From Gemmatimonadota bacterium (GTDB lineage: Bacteria > GCA-2686955), in contig NYZA01000028.1 in NCBI GenBank assembly GCA_002686955.1, positions 1 through 14,434 on the forward strand: a stretch of DNA of 14,434 nt. Direction: 5' to 3'. The position numbers and the translations under genes are program-made. The notes beneath the pieces were generated by a model. The model was not told the DNA's origin and did not search any database. It saw only the letters and a list, made by a program, of their open reading frames with translations. The number at the start of each line of letters is the position of its first letter. The first letter of the stretch is position 1. Positions 1 to 7,575 of this stretch are shown here, piece by piece.

Positions 1-2
1 CC

Positions 3-551
3 GCGACAGTGGTCGCTTCTCGCTTCGACGACGTGATCGAAGCGGCCAGAGCGGCTCTCGCATCGACCCGTTTCCGCATCTACGGAAATCGAGATGTCGC
101 CGGCGTCGAGGTCGCGGGGGCGCTCAAGAACATCATCGCGCTCGCTTCGGGCTTCGTCGAGGGAATGGGTCTCGGAGTCAACGCGCGCGCCGCGCTGCTC
201 ACCCGTGGAATGACCGAAATGGCCCGGCTGGGGAGGGAGCTGGGCGCCGAGGAGCGCACCTTTTCCGGCCTGTCGGGGATTGGCGACATGATCGCCACCT
301 GCTCCAGCCCTCTCAGCCGCAATTTCACGGTTGGGATGGAGCTGGGCAGAGGAAGATCGTTGGACGGGATCCTGAGTGGACTCGGGCACGTAGCAGAGGG
401 GGTGCACACGACGCGGGTGGTCCATCGCTTCGCGGAACGGCGGGGGATCGACGCACCGATTACCGCCTCGGTCCACGGATTGCTCGACGGTACGCTGAGC
501 GCCGAGCAGGTGGTTCCGGCACTGATGACCCGCGACGTCGGGCACGAGTGA
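3..551 (+). CDS. gpsA: Glycerol-3-phosphate dehydrogenase [NAD(P)+], C-terminal part (5' end outside window)
   Basis: Partial gene: the frame is already open at the window edge, and the GTG at 9 lies inside the family's conserved 'VVAS' strand, so it is not the start. About 182 codons of a protein usually near 330 residues remain. The C-terminal helical substrate domain is clear. 'GALKNIIALASG' carries the catalytic lysine of the G-x-x-K-N motif, and 'GLSGIGDMIATC' followed by 'SPLSRNFTVGMELGRG' is the conserved GLxGxGDL-TC-SRN segment. GpsA reduces dihydroxyacetone phosphate to sn-glycerol-3-phosphate in the cytoplasm, the first step towards phospholipid backbones. The Rossmann nucleotide-binding half must lie upstream. 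In many bacteria plsY precedes gpsA, but that cannot be seen here. The next gene starts 143 nt further on behind its own promoter, so gpsA is probably the end of its operon. Identification is secure. Confidence 0.95.
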   Translation, partial: ATVVASRFDDVIEAARAALASTRFRIYGNRDVAGVEVAGALKNIIALASGFVEGMGLGVNARAALLTRGMTEMARLGRELGAEERTFSGLSGIGDMIATCSSPLSRNFTVGMELGRGRSLDGILSGLGHVAEGVHTTRVVHRFAERRGIDAPITASVHGLLDGTLSAEQVVPALMTRDVGHE

Positions 552-553
552 CC

Positions 554-582
554 TTGAACGCGGGATCGACCGCCGTTATCAT
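554..582 (+). promoter_or_regulatory. Sigma70-type promoter for the DUF1573 gene
   Basis: TTGAAC at 554-559 and TATCAT at 577-582 are separated by exactly 17 nt. Each box differs from the TTGACA/TATAAT consensus at one or two positions. It lies immediately after the gpsA stop codon, where a promoter for the next gene is expected. Transcription would begin near 589 and leave a leader of about 105 nt before the ATG at 695. This is the best promoter in the window, but it is called by eye. Confidence 0.6.
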
Positions 583-694
583 GCGGACCTTTCCGCCTAG
601 AAAACCGATACATTCCGAGACAGGTTGGGAGATCCCGTCGCTCCGAGCACACCGCTCCCATCACCCCACGCGGCATCCACCGCGGGAGAATCTC

Positions 695-1765
695 ATGCGC
701 ATTCCAGCCCACCGACTGGCGGCCCTTCTCACCGCCGGGTGCCTAGCTTTCACGCCGAACGCCTTCGCCCAGGACGGCTCCGAAGCCGCGACCGAGACCA
801 CGACGCCCGATCCGAACGCTCCGGTGATCGAGTTCGACGCGACCACGCTCGATCTGGGTGAGGTGCCGAAGGGTGACAAGGCCCATTACGTCTTCACCTT
901 CAAGAACACCGGCGTTTCCGATCTGCTCATCGAAGGCGCGAAGCCCTCTTGCGGTTGCACCGTCGCCGAGTTCACCAAGGTGGTCAAGGCGGGCGAGTCG
1001 GGCACCATCGACGCCACGATCGACACAAAGCGCTTCCGCGGACCGATCAGCAAGACGATCACGGTTACGTCGAACGATCCGGCCAACGCGAAGGTCCATC
1101 TTCAGGCAAAGGCGAACGTCACGCCTTTCGTCGACATGCTGCCGAGCCAGCACGTCTTCCTGCGGGCCGATCGGGGAGAGGCCGCTACGAAAACAGTCAG
1201 CCTCGTCTCCTACGAAGACGATCTCGATCTGAAGATCGAGAAGATCGAGTCGAGCGATCCCATGATCGCGGTCGACAGCGCCCCGATCGAAGAGGGGAAG
1301 ACCAATGAAGCGGGCGATCCGGTCGAGGGCGACTTCGAGCTGACCGTCACCCTTTCCGAGACCGCGCCGGTCGGGCGGGTCAGCGGTACGGTCGACGTGT
1401 TTACCAACAGCTCCAAGGTCGAGAAGCTGACGATGCAGGTGCGCGGAAACGTGCGCGGGCTGGTTCAGGTTCGGCCGAGCCGGGTCTTCCTCGGCAATCT
1501 GCCCGAGAAGGTCGAAGAGCCGATCAAGAAGACGATCCGGGTGACGCACCGCCGCGGCGGCGGCCTCGAGATCGAGAAGGTTGAGTCGAGCTTCGATGGG
1601 ATTACCACCGAGGTGAGCTCGGTCGATGAAGGCGCCGCGTTCGAAGTGGTGCTGACGATCGACGGGGAGCTTCCGCGCGGCACTCTCGACGAGCACGTGA
1701 CGATTTTCACGAACGACACCGACGAGCCCGAGATCGAGGTGCGGATCCGCGGGCAGATCGGCTGA
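695..1765 (+). CDS. Secreted DUF1573 domain protein with three Ig-like repeats
   Basis: This 356-residue protein is probably exported. Residues 1-25 form a signal peptide (basic start, hydrophobic core, cleavage after AFA). The ATG at 695 is chosen because it gives this signal peptide and has GGGAG 7-12 nt upstream; the longer frame reaching back to 548 adds about 49 arginine/proline-rich residues with no export signal. Residues 45-141 are a typical DUF1573 domain: a 'DLGEVPKGDKAHYVFTFKN' strand pair, then 'PSCGCT' (85-89) and a 'TITVTSNDP' strand. Two further beta-sandwich-like segments follow (about 144-252 and 255-356), each ending in the 'VFTNSS' or 'IFTNDTDEP' pattern of the same fold. 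DUF1573 proteins resemble ASPM/SPD-2/Hydin-type Ig domains and have no settled biochemical role; many occur on the cell surface of Bacteroidota and Planctomycetota. The gene appears monocistronic, with its own promoter upstream and a hairpin-rich gap downstream. Confidence 0.85.
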   Translation: MRIPAHRLAALLTAGCLAFTPNAFAQDGSEAATETTTPDPNAPVIEFDATTLDLGEVPKGDKAHYVFTFKNTGVSDLLIEGAKPSCGCTVAEFTKVVKAGESGTIDATIDTKRFRGPISKTITVTSNDPANAKVHLQAKANVTPFVDMLPSQHVFLRADRGEAATKTVSLVSYEDDLDLKIEKIESSDPMIAVDSAPIEEGKTNEAGDPVEGDFELTVTLSETAPVGRVSGTVDVFTNSSKVEKLTMQVRGNVRGLVQVRPSRVFLGNLPEKVEEPIKKTIRVTHRRGGGLEIEKVESSFDGITTEVSSVDEGAAFEVVLTIDGELPRGTLDEHVTIFTNDTDEPEIEVRIRGQIG

Positions 1766-1777
1766 TCCACTGTGACC

Positions 1778-1895
1778 GTGAATTCTTACGCAGTTCACCG
1801 GTCCTCGTCGCCGCTCGCGGCGTTGCTCCTCCTCGACGCGGGCCCCACCGCGCTTCGTCGTCGCGCCTTGCGAGCGACGACGATGCCTCGGCGAC
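1778..1895. repeat. Hairpin-rich intergenic element downstream of the DUF1573 gene
   Basis: The 169-bp gap 1766-1934 is full of inverted repeats. GTGAA (1778-1782) faces TTCAC (1794-1798). CGCCGC/GCGGCG (1809-1814/1817-1822) forms a near-perfect palindrome. A 10-bp stem TCGTCGTCGC/GCGACGACGA (1855-1864/1874-1883) closes a 9-nt loop. GTCGCC (1807-1812) can pair with GGCGAC (1890-1895) to enclose the rest. No T-tract follows the 10-bp stem, so it is not a standard intrinsic terminator. It could be a REP-like dispersed repeat, a leader structure of the fmdB-queG mRNA, or a Rho-assisted end for the DUF1573 transcript. No second copy was noticed in this window. Confidence 0.45.
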
Positions 1896-1934
1896 TTAGG
1901 GTCCGCGCAAGAAATCACGTTCACAGGGGCTAGC

Positions 1935-2156
1935 ATGCCGATCTACGAATTTGTGTGTCGGGGCTGTGAGACCGCCTTCGAAGAGTTGGTCCGCGCCGAC
2001 ACGCGGGTCGAATGCCCCTCCTGCGGGTCTGCCGAGGTGCGCAAGCTCCTCTCCTCCTTCTCGGCGGTGGGGGGCGCACGGCCCGATGGATGTCCCGACC
2101 CGGGGGGTTGCGAGCCCGATGCTTGCCGCGGCGGTGGCGCCTGCATGATCAATTGA
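1935..2156 (+). CDS. FmdB family zinc-ribbon regulatory protein
   Basis: This 73-residue protein starts 'MPIYEFVCRGC', the hallmark of the FmdB/CxxC putative regulatory family (Zn-ribbon 8). Cysteine pairs C8/C11 and C27/C30 ('CPSCGS') form the zinc knuckle, followed by the family's conserved 'VRKLLSSFSAVGG'. The tail (residues 50-73) is unusual in holding four more cysteines in a Gly/Pro-rich stretch ending CMIN. The start is well supported: ATG 1935 has AGGGG at 1925-1929, 5 nt upstream. The family was named after FmdB of Methylophilus, proposed to regulate formamidase, but most members have no known target and are often only small zinc-binding proteins. Its stop codon overlaps the likely TTG start of queG, so the two are probably co-transcribed and translationally coupled. 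Confidence 0.85.
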   Translation: MPIYEFVCRGCETAFEELVRADTRVECPSCGSAEVRKLLSSFSAVGGARPDGCPDPGGCEPDACRGGGACMIN

Positions 2157-3241
2157 GATCGACGGCCAGGATCAAGGCCGCCTCGATGGAGGCGGGCTTC
2201 GATCTGGTCGGTGTCGCGTCCACTTCACCCTCCGCATCGGACGGTGCCGAAGAGCGTTACGTCCGTTGGATCGCCGAGGGGATGCACGGCGGCATGGCCT
2301 ATCTCGAGCGGGGGCTCGAGAAGCGCGCTCATCCGGAGTTCGTGCTGCCCGGCGTCCGTTCGGTCGTCGCTTTGGCGGCTTCCTACCACGTGCCGGGCGC
2401 ACCGCCGCCCGCCGAGGCGCGTGTGTCGCGCTACGCCTGGGGCGATGATTACCATGAGCTACTCCTGCCCCGCGTCCGTCGGGTCGAGGAGGCGATCGTC
2501 GCCGAGGCGCCAGGGACTCGAACGCGGGGCTACGTCGACACCGGTCCGGTTCTGGAGAAGGTCTGGGGGTGGCGAGCCGGAATCGGGTGGATTGGCAAAA
2601 ACGGCTGCCTGATCACGCCCCGCTTCGGCTCCTGGGTCTTCCTCGCCGTGGTGCTCACGACCCTCGAGCTCGAGCCGGACGAGCCGCATCCCGATCGTTG
2701 CGGAAGCTGCGCGGACTGCCTGGACGCTTGTCCCACCGGTGCTTTCGCCGAGCCCGGGATCGTCGATTCGCGGCGCTGTATCTCCTACACCACGATCGAG
2801 CACCGAGGCCTGATCTCGCCGGAGCTGGCGGCGGGAACGGAGAATCGGCTCTTCGGCTGCGATGACTGCCAAGAGGTGTGTCCCTGGAATCGGAGTGCGG
2901 CGACGATCGACGACCCGCGCTTTGCGTGGCGCCCAGGCTGGCGGGGGATGAGCGCTTGTCGCCTCCTGGGAATGAACGAAGACGAGATCGGTGAGCTGCG
3001 ACGCGCTTCACCGATCGCCCGGTCGAGGCGCAGGGGGCTGCTCAGGAATGCCGCGGTGATCGCCGGCAACCAGGGCGACGGGCGGGCGCTCGCGGCCCTG
3101 ATCGCCGCTCGAGACGACCCCGACGAGGTGGTTCGCGCTCAGGTCGAAGAAGCGCTGCTGGCGATCAGCCGCCGCGGATCCGCTCCACGTCGTCATCCTC
3201 GATCCACTGAAGGAAGTCGCGAATCGGATCGATCATCGTGA
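2153..3241 (+). CDS. queG: Epoxyqueuosine reductase QueG
   Basis: QueG is a cytoplasmic cobalamin- and 4Fe-4S-dependent enzyme that reduces epoxyqueuosine in tRNA to queuosine, the last step of the modification. The 362-residue product has the DUF1730 N-terminal region, then 'YVDTGPVLEK' (about 127-136) with D129 at the expected catalytic aspartate, and 'GWIGKNGCLI'. Two ferredoxin-type clusters follow: C183/C186/C189/C193 ('CGSCADCLDACPTGAF') and C209 with C236/C239/C243 ('CDDCQEVCPWN'). Residues about 291-340 are a HEAT-like helical pair. The TTG at 2153 is chosen because it overlaps the FmdB stop and gives the usual short N-terminus 'LRSTARIKAASMEAGFDLVG'. The in-frame ATG at 2012 would add 47 non-homologous residues from inside fmdB, and ATG 2186 would cut into the first helix. 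The last ~25 residues (Ser/Arg-rich) lie in the overlap with the convergent cytochrome gene and look like a read-through extension. Confidence 0.92.
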   Translation: MRSTARIKAASMEAGFDLVGVASTSPSASDGAEERYVRWIAEGMHGGMAYLERGLEKRAHPEFVLPGVRSVVALAASYHVPGAPPPAEARVSRYAWGDDYHELLLPRVRRVEEAIVAEAPGTRTRGYVDTGPVLEKVWGWRAGIGWIGKNGCLITPRFGSWVFLAVVLTTLELEPDEPHPDRCGSCADCLDACPTGAFAEPGIVDSRRCISYTTIEHRGLISPELAAGTENRLFGCDDCQEVCPWNRSAATIDDPRFAWRPGWRGMSACRLLGMNEDEIGELRRASPIARSRRRGLLRNAAVIAGNQGDGRALAALIAARDDPDEVVRAQVEEALLAISRRGSAPRRHPRSTEGSRESDRSS

Positions 3242-5741
3242 ACGCCTCTTCCATCAGCGTATCGCCGTCGGAGTAGAAGTAGCTCGGCATCTTCGTGCCC
3301 GGCATCATGCCTTGGGGATCCCAGAGCCAGTCGCTGATCCAGCTCGGCTGCAGCCGCTCCTTCGCCAGCACCAGATTCGGCGCCATCTCGGAGGGTTTCT
3401 TGTTCGGAGCCAGCTCCGGGGCGACGTGGCATTGCAGGCACTTGAAGGCGGTGAGCCACTGTTCGCCGCTGGCGACCTGCTCTTCGGGGATCTCGCCTGG
3501 GTTGGTGTAGACGTAGGACTGGTCGCGCCCCTCGATCGCGATGAAGTAGTCGACGAGGGCCTGCGCCTCGTCGTCGGGCATCTCGTACGAGGGCATGCGA
3601 GCATCGAGCCACGGCCGGATCGCGTAGGGGCTCTTCAAGAAGTTGAAGAGCCAGTCCGGCTGCACCTTGGCCCCCTCGTAGGTCAAAATTGGGGGGGCCA
3701 TCCCCGGCTCGGTGATGAATTCGTTGATCAGCCCGCCCGTGCCTTCGACGAGGTGGCAGCCCTGGCAGTTGTAACGGCGGAGCAGCGTGCGTCCCTCTTC
3801 GATCTTGGTTTCGACCGAACTGAGCTCACGCCCATACCCCTCGGGCGCGGGCAGGCCGGTGCGCGAGGCGAGGAAGACAACGACCGATTCGATCGTCTCC
3901 TCGTCGTCGCTGAATGGGAAGACCGGCATGCGCGAGTCGATCCGCTCGGTTCTGAAGGTGCGCGGGTCTTTGAGTTTCTCGGTGACCCAGTTCTCCCAGA
4001 GGTGCGGAACGTCGGTTCGGTCCCCGAAGTCGAGGAGGTGTTCGTCCTTCGAGCCGAAGGAGCTCAGCTCGATCCCGATGCGGGAGCGCGTCTCCATCCC
4101 CTCGATGAGGTGGCATCCGAAGCAGCCGAATTCGCCGACCAACTCTTCGCCCATATCGATCATCTCGGGGTCGTTCAGCTTTCTCTCGAGAGCGGCATCG
4201 GCCCGCCGGGCCCCCCGTGATGTGACAAAGGCCGCGACGTCGCGCGCTTCGTCGTCGGTGAGGCGCAGCGAGGGCATGCGGGCGTCCGGGCTGTAGTGGC
4301 GGGGTTGCTTCACCCACGCGGCCACCCATTCCGGCACCAGCTTCTCTCCCGCCTTCGACAGATCGGGGCCATGGTCGCCCCCTTCGCCGTCGATCGCGTG
4401 GCAAGCCTGGCAGCCGCGCTCCTCGAAGACCCATCGGCCGGCTTCGGCGTCGGCCCCCTCCATGGAGATCGAGCCGATCTCATCCCATTCGCTCGAGAGG
4501 GAGAGAAGATAGGCCGAGATCGCGGTCGACCGCTTCAGACCGAGCTGGAAGTCCGGCATGCGGACGTTGGTGAGGTAGCTTTCTGGCGCGTCGAGCCAGC
4601 GGGGCAGCCATTCCGGGAACACCTTGTCACCCACATGGTAGAGGGGCGGGCCGACGCGGCGATCGCTCATCCCCGCGATCCTGTGGCAGCCGGTGCAGCC
4701 GTGCTTTTCGACCGTCTTACGGCCGCGGGTGAGAGTGGGGGTTGCCTCGAACTCGAACTGATCGTTGTGGCAGCGGGCGCAGGTCGATTCGATCATCGGC
4801 GACTCTAGGATCGGCTTGCCGAAGTGGTGGTCGTGCCCGTGGGCGTCGTGGACCGTGTCGAGCGCGACGCCGTCTCCCTGATGGCAAGGCGTGCAGCCAA
4901 ACTGCTCCGGGGGGTGGGCGCCGAGCAGGATCTCGCGCTTGGGATGGGTCGCGTGGGGCTGGGGGGCGTCCTCGAAGCCGGTCCGATTCACGCCGAGATG
5001 GCAGTTTTCGCAGCGCTCGACGCGCGCTACTTTCTGCCCGAATTCGTTAGTTTCAAAGGCCGGCAGGACGGCCTGCGTGACCGCTTGGCGCAGCGGTGTC
5101 TTTGCGCCTTCGAGCGCTCGCTGAGCATCTTCGAAGGGCATGTGGATCTTGTGGAGCAGCCCCTCGAGGCTGTCGGCGATCGCCAGATTGGTCGCCACCG
5201 GCGCGCCCACCTCGGTCCGTTCCGCATCGAGCCGTGCGATCTCCTGCTGGAGCAGGGCCATCTCCTGCTCGATCTCGTCGAGCGCCGACTTTTCGGAGCT
5301 GAAGTCGTGGCCCTCGTGCTGCGCGTGCTTGTAGTAGTAGAACCTCTCGTCGGAGACCGATTTCGCGAACTGGTACCGACGTTCCATCTTCTCGACCTCG
5401 AGCGATAGGGCCTCGACCTCCGTTTTGGTTCGTCGATACTCGGGCTTCCGGCGCTCTTCGATGGTGCCGGCGATCGCCTGCTCGATCTCTTCGATGCGAG
5501 CGGCGGTCTGCTCCGCGCGCAGTTCCTTTTCGGCCCCGTCGAGCGCGACCTCGGCCTTGGCGATTTCGAGCTCGAAGAACTCCGACTGGTAGTGCTTCCA
5601 GGGCCGCCTGTGGAACATCTCGTCGGCGACCGACCAGAAGCTCAGAAACGCGAGCATGGCGGCGAGAACGAAGAAAGCCGCACCGTAGTTGCGTCGTTCT
5701 TGCTTCTCGACCGGGCCGGGGATCTGGTTCTTCTTCGGCAT
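3165..5741 (-). CDS. Membrane-anchored octaheme c-type cytochrome with N-terminal coiled coil
   Basis: This 858-residue protein starts at the ATG complementary to 5739-5741. Residues about 20-37 form one membrane segment with no clear signal cleavage, so it is probably an N-terminal anchor with the rest in the periplasm. Residues about 55-175 are a charged heptad-rich coiled coil. Eight CXXCH heme sites follow, at C244, C283, C321, C349, C444, C540, C659 and C768. The first three are closely spaced among histidines (260-306), suggesting a small bis-His triheme module. Each of the last five is followed 45-65 residues later by an [RK]-M-P motif (M395, M489, M605, M716, M818), the usual distal Met ligand of class I cytochrome c, so these are five mono-heme domains in tandem. 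An electron-transfer role, perhaps with a quinol-oxidising (bc-type) complex, is inferred. No Rieske, cytochrome b or oxidase gene is visible on either side. No good Shine-Dalgarno sequence was seen. Confidence 0.85.
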   Translation of the reverse strand: MPKKNQIPGPVEKQERRNYGAAFFVLAAMLAFLSFWSVADEMFHRRPWKHYQSEFFELEIAKAEVALDGAEKELRAEQTAARIEEIEQAIAGTIEERRKPEYRRTKTEVEALSLEVEKMERRYQFAKSVSDERFYYYKHAQHEGHDFSSEKSALDEIEQEMALLQQEIARLDAERTEVGAPVATNLAIADSLEGLLHKIHMPFEDAQRALEGAKTPLRQAVTQAVLPAFETNEFGQKVARVERCENCHLGVNRTGFEDAPQPHATHPKREILLGAHPPEQFGCTPCHQGDGVALDTVHDAHGHDHHFGKPILESPMIESTCARCHNDQFEFEATPTLTRGRKTVEKHGCTGCHRIAGMSDRRVGPPLYHVGDKVFPEWLPRWLDAPESYLTNVRMPDFQLGLKRSTAISAYLLSLSSEWDEIGSISMEGADAEAGRWVFEERGCQACHAIDGEGGDHGPDLSKAGEKLVPEWVAAWVKQPRHYSPDARMPSLRLTDDEARDVAAFVTSRGARRADAALERKLNDPEMIDMGEELVGEFGCFGCHLIEGMETRSRIGIELSSFGSKDEHLLDFGDRTDVPHLWENWVTEKLKDPRTFRTERIDSRMPVFPFSDDEETIESVVVFLASRTGLPAPEGYGRELSSVETKIEEGRTLLRRYNCQGCHLVEGTGGLINEFITEPGMAPPILTYEGAKVQPDWLFNFLKSPYAIRPWLDARMPSYEMPDDEAQALVDYFIAIEGRDQSYVYTNPGEIPEEQVASGEQWLTAFKCLQCHVAPELAPNKKPSEMAPNLVLAKERLQPSWISDWLWDPQGMMPGTKMPSYFYSDGDTLMEEAFTMIDPIRDFLQWIEDDDVERIRGG

Positions 5742-5869
5742 GAGGGTGGACTCACGGTTTTCGCGTCACGCGGGATCGGGTTGTGAGGAAGTTGCGAAAG
5801 GTAGCATCGGATCGGCGTGGAGCGCACCTGTGGCGGCGTTCGGTCCCCCATTTCTGGTAGATTTCGTCC

Positions 5870-7480
5870 ATGGACGTCATAGAAAGCAAGATCAAGTCAT
5901 CCGGGGCGGAGTTCCGCCAGAACGCGGACTACAACGAGCGGCTCTCGGGCGAGCTGACCGAGCGACTCGATCGGGCGCGTGAGGGTGGCGGCGCCGATGC
6001 GCGGGCATGGCACGAGAAGCAGGGCAAGCTGCCGGTCAGAAAACGTCTCGACCTTCTTCTCGATCCGCGGACCCCCTTCTTGGAGCTCTCCGCTCTCGCC
6101 GCGGAGGGGCTCTACGACGGCCGGGCGGCGGCGGCCGGCATGGTGACAGGGGTCGGCTGCGTCTCGGGCCGCGAATGCGTGATCGTCGCGAACGACGCCA
6201 CGGTGAAGGGAGGCAGCTACTACCCGCTCACGGTGAAGAAACACCTGCGCGCGCAGGAGATCGCGCTTGAGAACCGCTTGCCCTGTATCTACCTGGTCGA
6301 CTCGGGGGGCGCCTTCTTGCCGATGCAGGCCGAAGTGTTTCCCGATCGAGAGCATTTCGGCCGCATCTTCTACAACCAGGCGCATATGTCATCGCTGGGG
6401 ATTCCGCAGCTCAGCGCGGTGATGGGGCTCTGTACGGCCGGTGGCGCCTATATTCCGGCGATGAGCGACGAGACGGTCATCGTTAAGGGGACCGGCGCCA
6501 TCTTTTTGGCTGGGCCGCCGCTGGTCAAGGCCGCGACCGGCGAGGATGTGAGCGCCGAGGACCTCGGTGGAGCCGATGTTCACACGCGCATCTCCGGTGT
6601 TTCCGACCATTTCGCCGACGACGACGAGCACGCGATCCAGATCTTGCGCGACATCGTTGCCGATCTAAACGTCCAGAAATCATTGGACGGCATGGTGGTG
6701 GCCCCGCCGGAAGATCCGCTCTACGACGCGAAGGAGCTCTACGGCGTGATCCCGGCGGATCGAAAGATGCCGTACGACGTGCGCGAGGTGCTGGCCCGGC
6801 TCGTCGACGGAAGCCTCTTCCGCGAATTCCGACCACGCTACGCGACCACCCTCGTGACCGGCTGGGCGCGCCTGCACGGCTACCCCGTGGGGATCATCGC
6901 CAACAACGGAGTGCTGTTCTCCGAATCGGCGCTCAAGGCCACCCATTTCATCGAGCTCTGCTGTCAGCGAAAGGTGCCGCTGCTTTTCGTGCAGAACATC
7001 ACCGGCTTTATGGTCGGGCGGCAGTACGAGGCCGGAGGGATCGCCAAGGACGGCGCCAAAATGGTGACGGCCGTTACCTGCGCCAACGTTCCGAAACTGA
7101 CGCTGATTATCGGCGGCAGCTACGGTGCGGGGAACTACGGCATGTGTGGCCGCGCCTACCAGCCGCGCTTTCTCTTCATGTGGCCGAACGCCCGGGTGAG
7201 CGTGATGGGCGGGGACCAGGCCGCCGATGTGCTGGCGACGGTGAAGCGGGACCAGATCGTGCGCAAGGGTGGCAAGATGAGCGACGAGGAGTTCCAGGAG
7301 TTTCGGCGTCCGATTCTCGAGAAGTATGAAGAGGAGGGGAACCCTTACTACTCGACCGCGCGGCTCTGGGACGACGGTGTGATCGATCCGGTCGATACGA
7401 GGCGGGTGCTATCGCTGGCGATTTCGGCGACTCTCAATGCCCGTATGGGCGAGCCGGGGTACGGCGTTTTCAGGATGTGA
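5870..7480 (+). CDS. Acyl-CoA carboxylase beta subunit, methylcrotonyl-CoA carboxylase type
   Basis: This 536-residue carboxyltransferase has the usual length for MCC beta. The N-terminal crotonase-like half carries '[19 protein letters not shown]', then '[17 protein letters not shown]' (144-160) and '[10 protein letters not shown]' (162-171), and '[15 protein letters not shown]' (211-225). These signatures mark methylcrotonyl- or geranyl-CoA carboxylases rather than propionyl-CoA carboxylase. The first oxyanion segment is '[16 protein letters not shown]' and the second '[16 protein letters not shown]', near residue 410. The enzyme transfers carboxyl from carboxybiotin to 3-methylcrotonyl-CoA in leucine (or geranyl-CoA in acyclic terpene) breakdown. 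It needs a biotin-carboxylase/BCCP alpha subunit, and none lies in this window; MCC genes are usually clustered with isovaleryl-CoA dehydrogenase and HMG-CoA lyase, also absent. The ATG at 5870 follows a weak GGTAG-like site, and the start '[15 protein letters not shown]' fits the family. Family assignment is certain; the MCC choice is strong. Confidence 0.92.
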   Translation: MDVIESKIKSSGAEFRQNADYNERLSGELTERLDRAREGGGADARAWHEKQGKLPVRKRLDLLLDPRTPFLELSALAAEGLYDGRAAAAGMVTGVGCVSGRECVIVANDATVKGGSYYPLTVKKHLRAQEIALENRLPCIYLVDSGGAFLPMQAEVFPDREHFGRIFYNQAHMSSLGIPQLSAVMGLCTAGGAYIPAMSDETVIVKGTGAIFLAGPPLVKAATGEDVSAEDLGGADVHTRISGVSDHFADDDEHAIQILRDIVADLNVQKSLDGMVVAPPEDPLYDAKELYGVIPADRKMPYDVREVLARLVDGSLFREFRPRYATTLVTGWARLHGYPVGIIANNGVLFSESALKATHFIELCCQRKVPLLFVQNITGFMVGRQYEAGGIAKDGAKMVTAVTCANVPKLTLIIGGSYGAGNYGMCGRAYQPRFLFMWPNARVSVMGGDQAADVLATVKRDQIVRKGGKMSDEEFQEFRRPILEKYEEEGNPYYSTARLWDDGVIDPVDTRRVLSLAISATLNARMGEPGYGVFRM

Positions 7481-7564
7481 TTTTCCGCCAAGAAAAGCGC
7501 CACGAGCGGCGTCCCATTATCTGAACGCATGGAGGAGCCGCTTCCGTGCCGATAACCCCAGAGA

Positions 7565-7570
7565 GAGAGG
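7565..7570 (+). promoter_or_regulatory. Shine-Dalgarno site fixing the start of the exported protein at 7576
   Basis: GAGAGG, the end of a longer AGAGAGAGAGG run, lies 5 nt before the ATG at 7576. It selects this ATG over the in-frame ATG at 7546, which would place ten polar residues ahead of the signal peptide. Confidence 0.6.
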
Positions 7571-7575
7571 CAATC

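Noticed and set aside
548-694. Upstream start of the DUF1573 gene overlapping the gpsA stop
   Set aside because: It would bury the signal peptide behind 49 residues and would span the predicted promoter; the ATG at 695 has a Shine-Dalgarno site.
743-1936. 397-codon open frame on the minus strand
   Set aside because: It is the antisense shadow of the DUF1573 gene, a by-product of GC-rich codon use. Its translation is arginine/aspartate-rich with no family pattern, while the plus frame has a signal peptide and a DUF1573 domain.
2012-2152. Upstream ATG extension of QueG
   Set aside because: The extra 47 residues lie inside fmdB, are Arg/Leu-rich, and have no counterpart in QueG proteins.
3312-4220. 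302-codon open frame on the plus strand inside the cytochrome gene
   Set aside because: The opposite frame contains the CXXCH and RMP motifs in regular order; this one shows no domain.
5781-5807. TTGTGA-TAGCAT as a promoter for the MCC-type beta subunit
   Set aside because: The spacer is only 15 nt and both boxes are imperfect, so the support is too weak to annotate.
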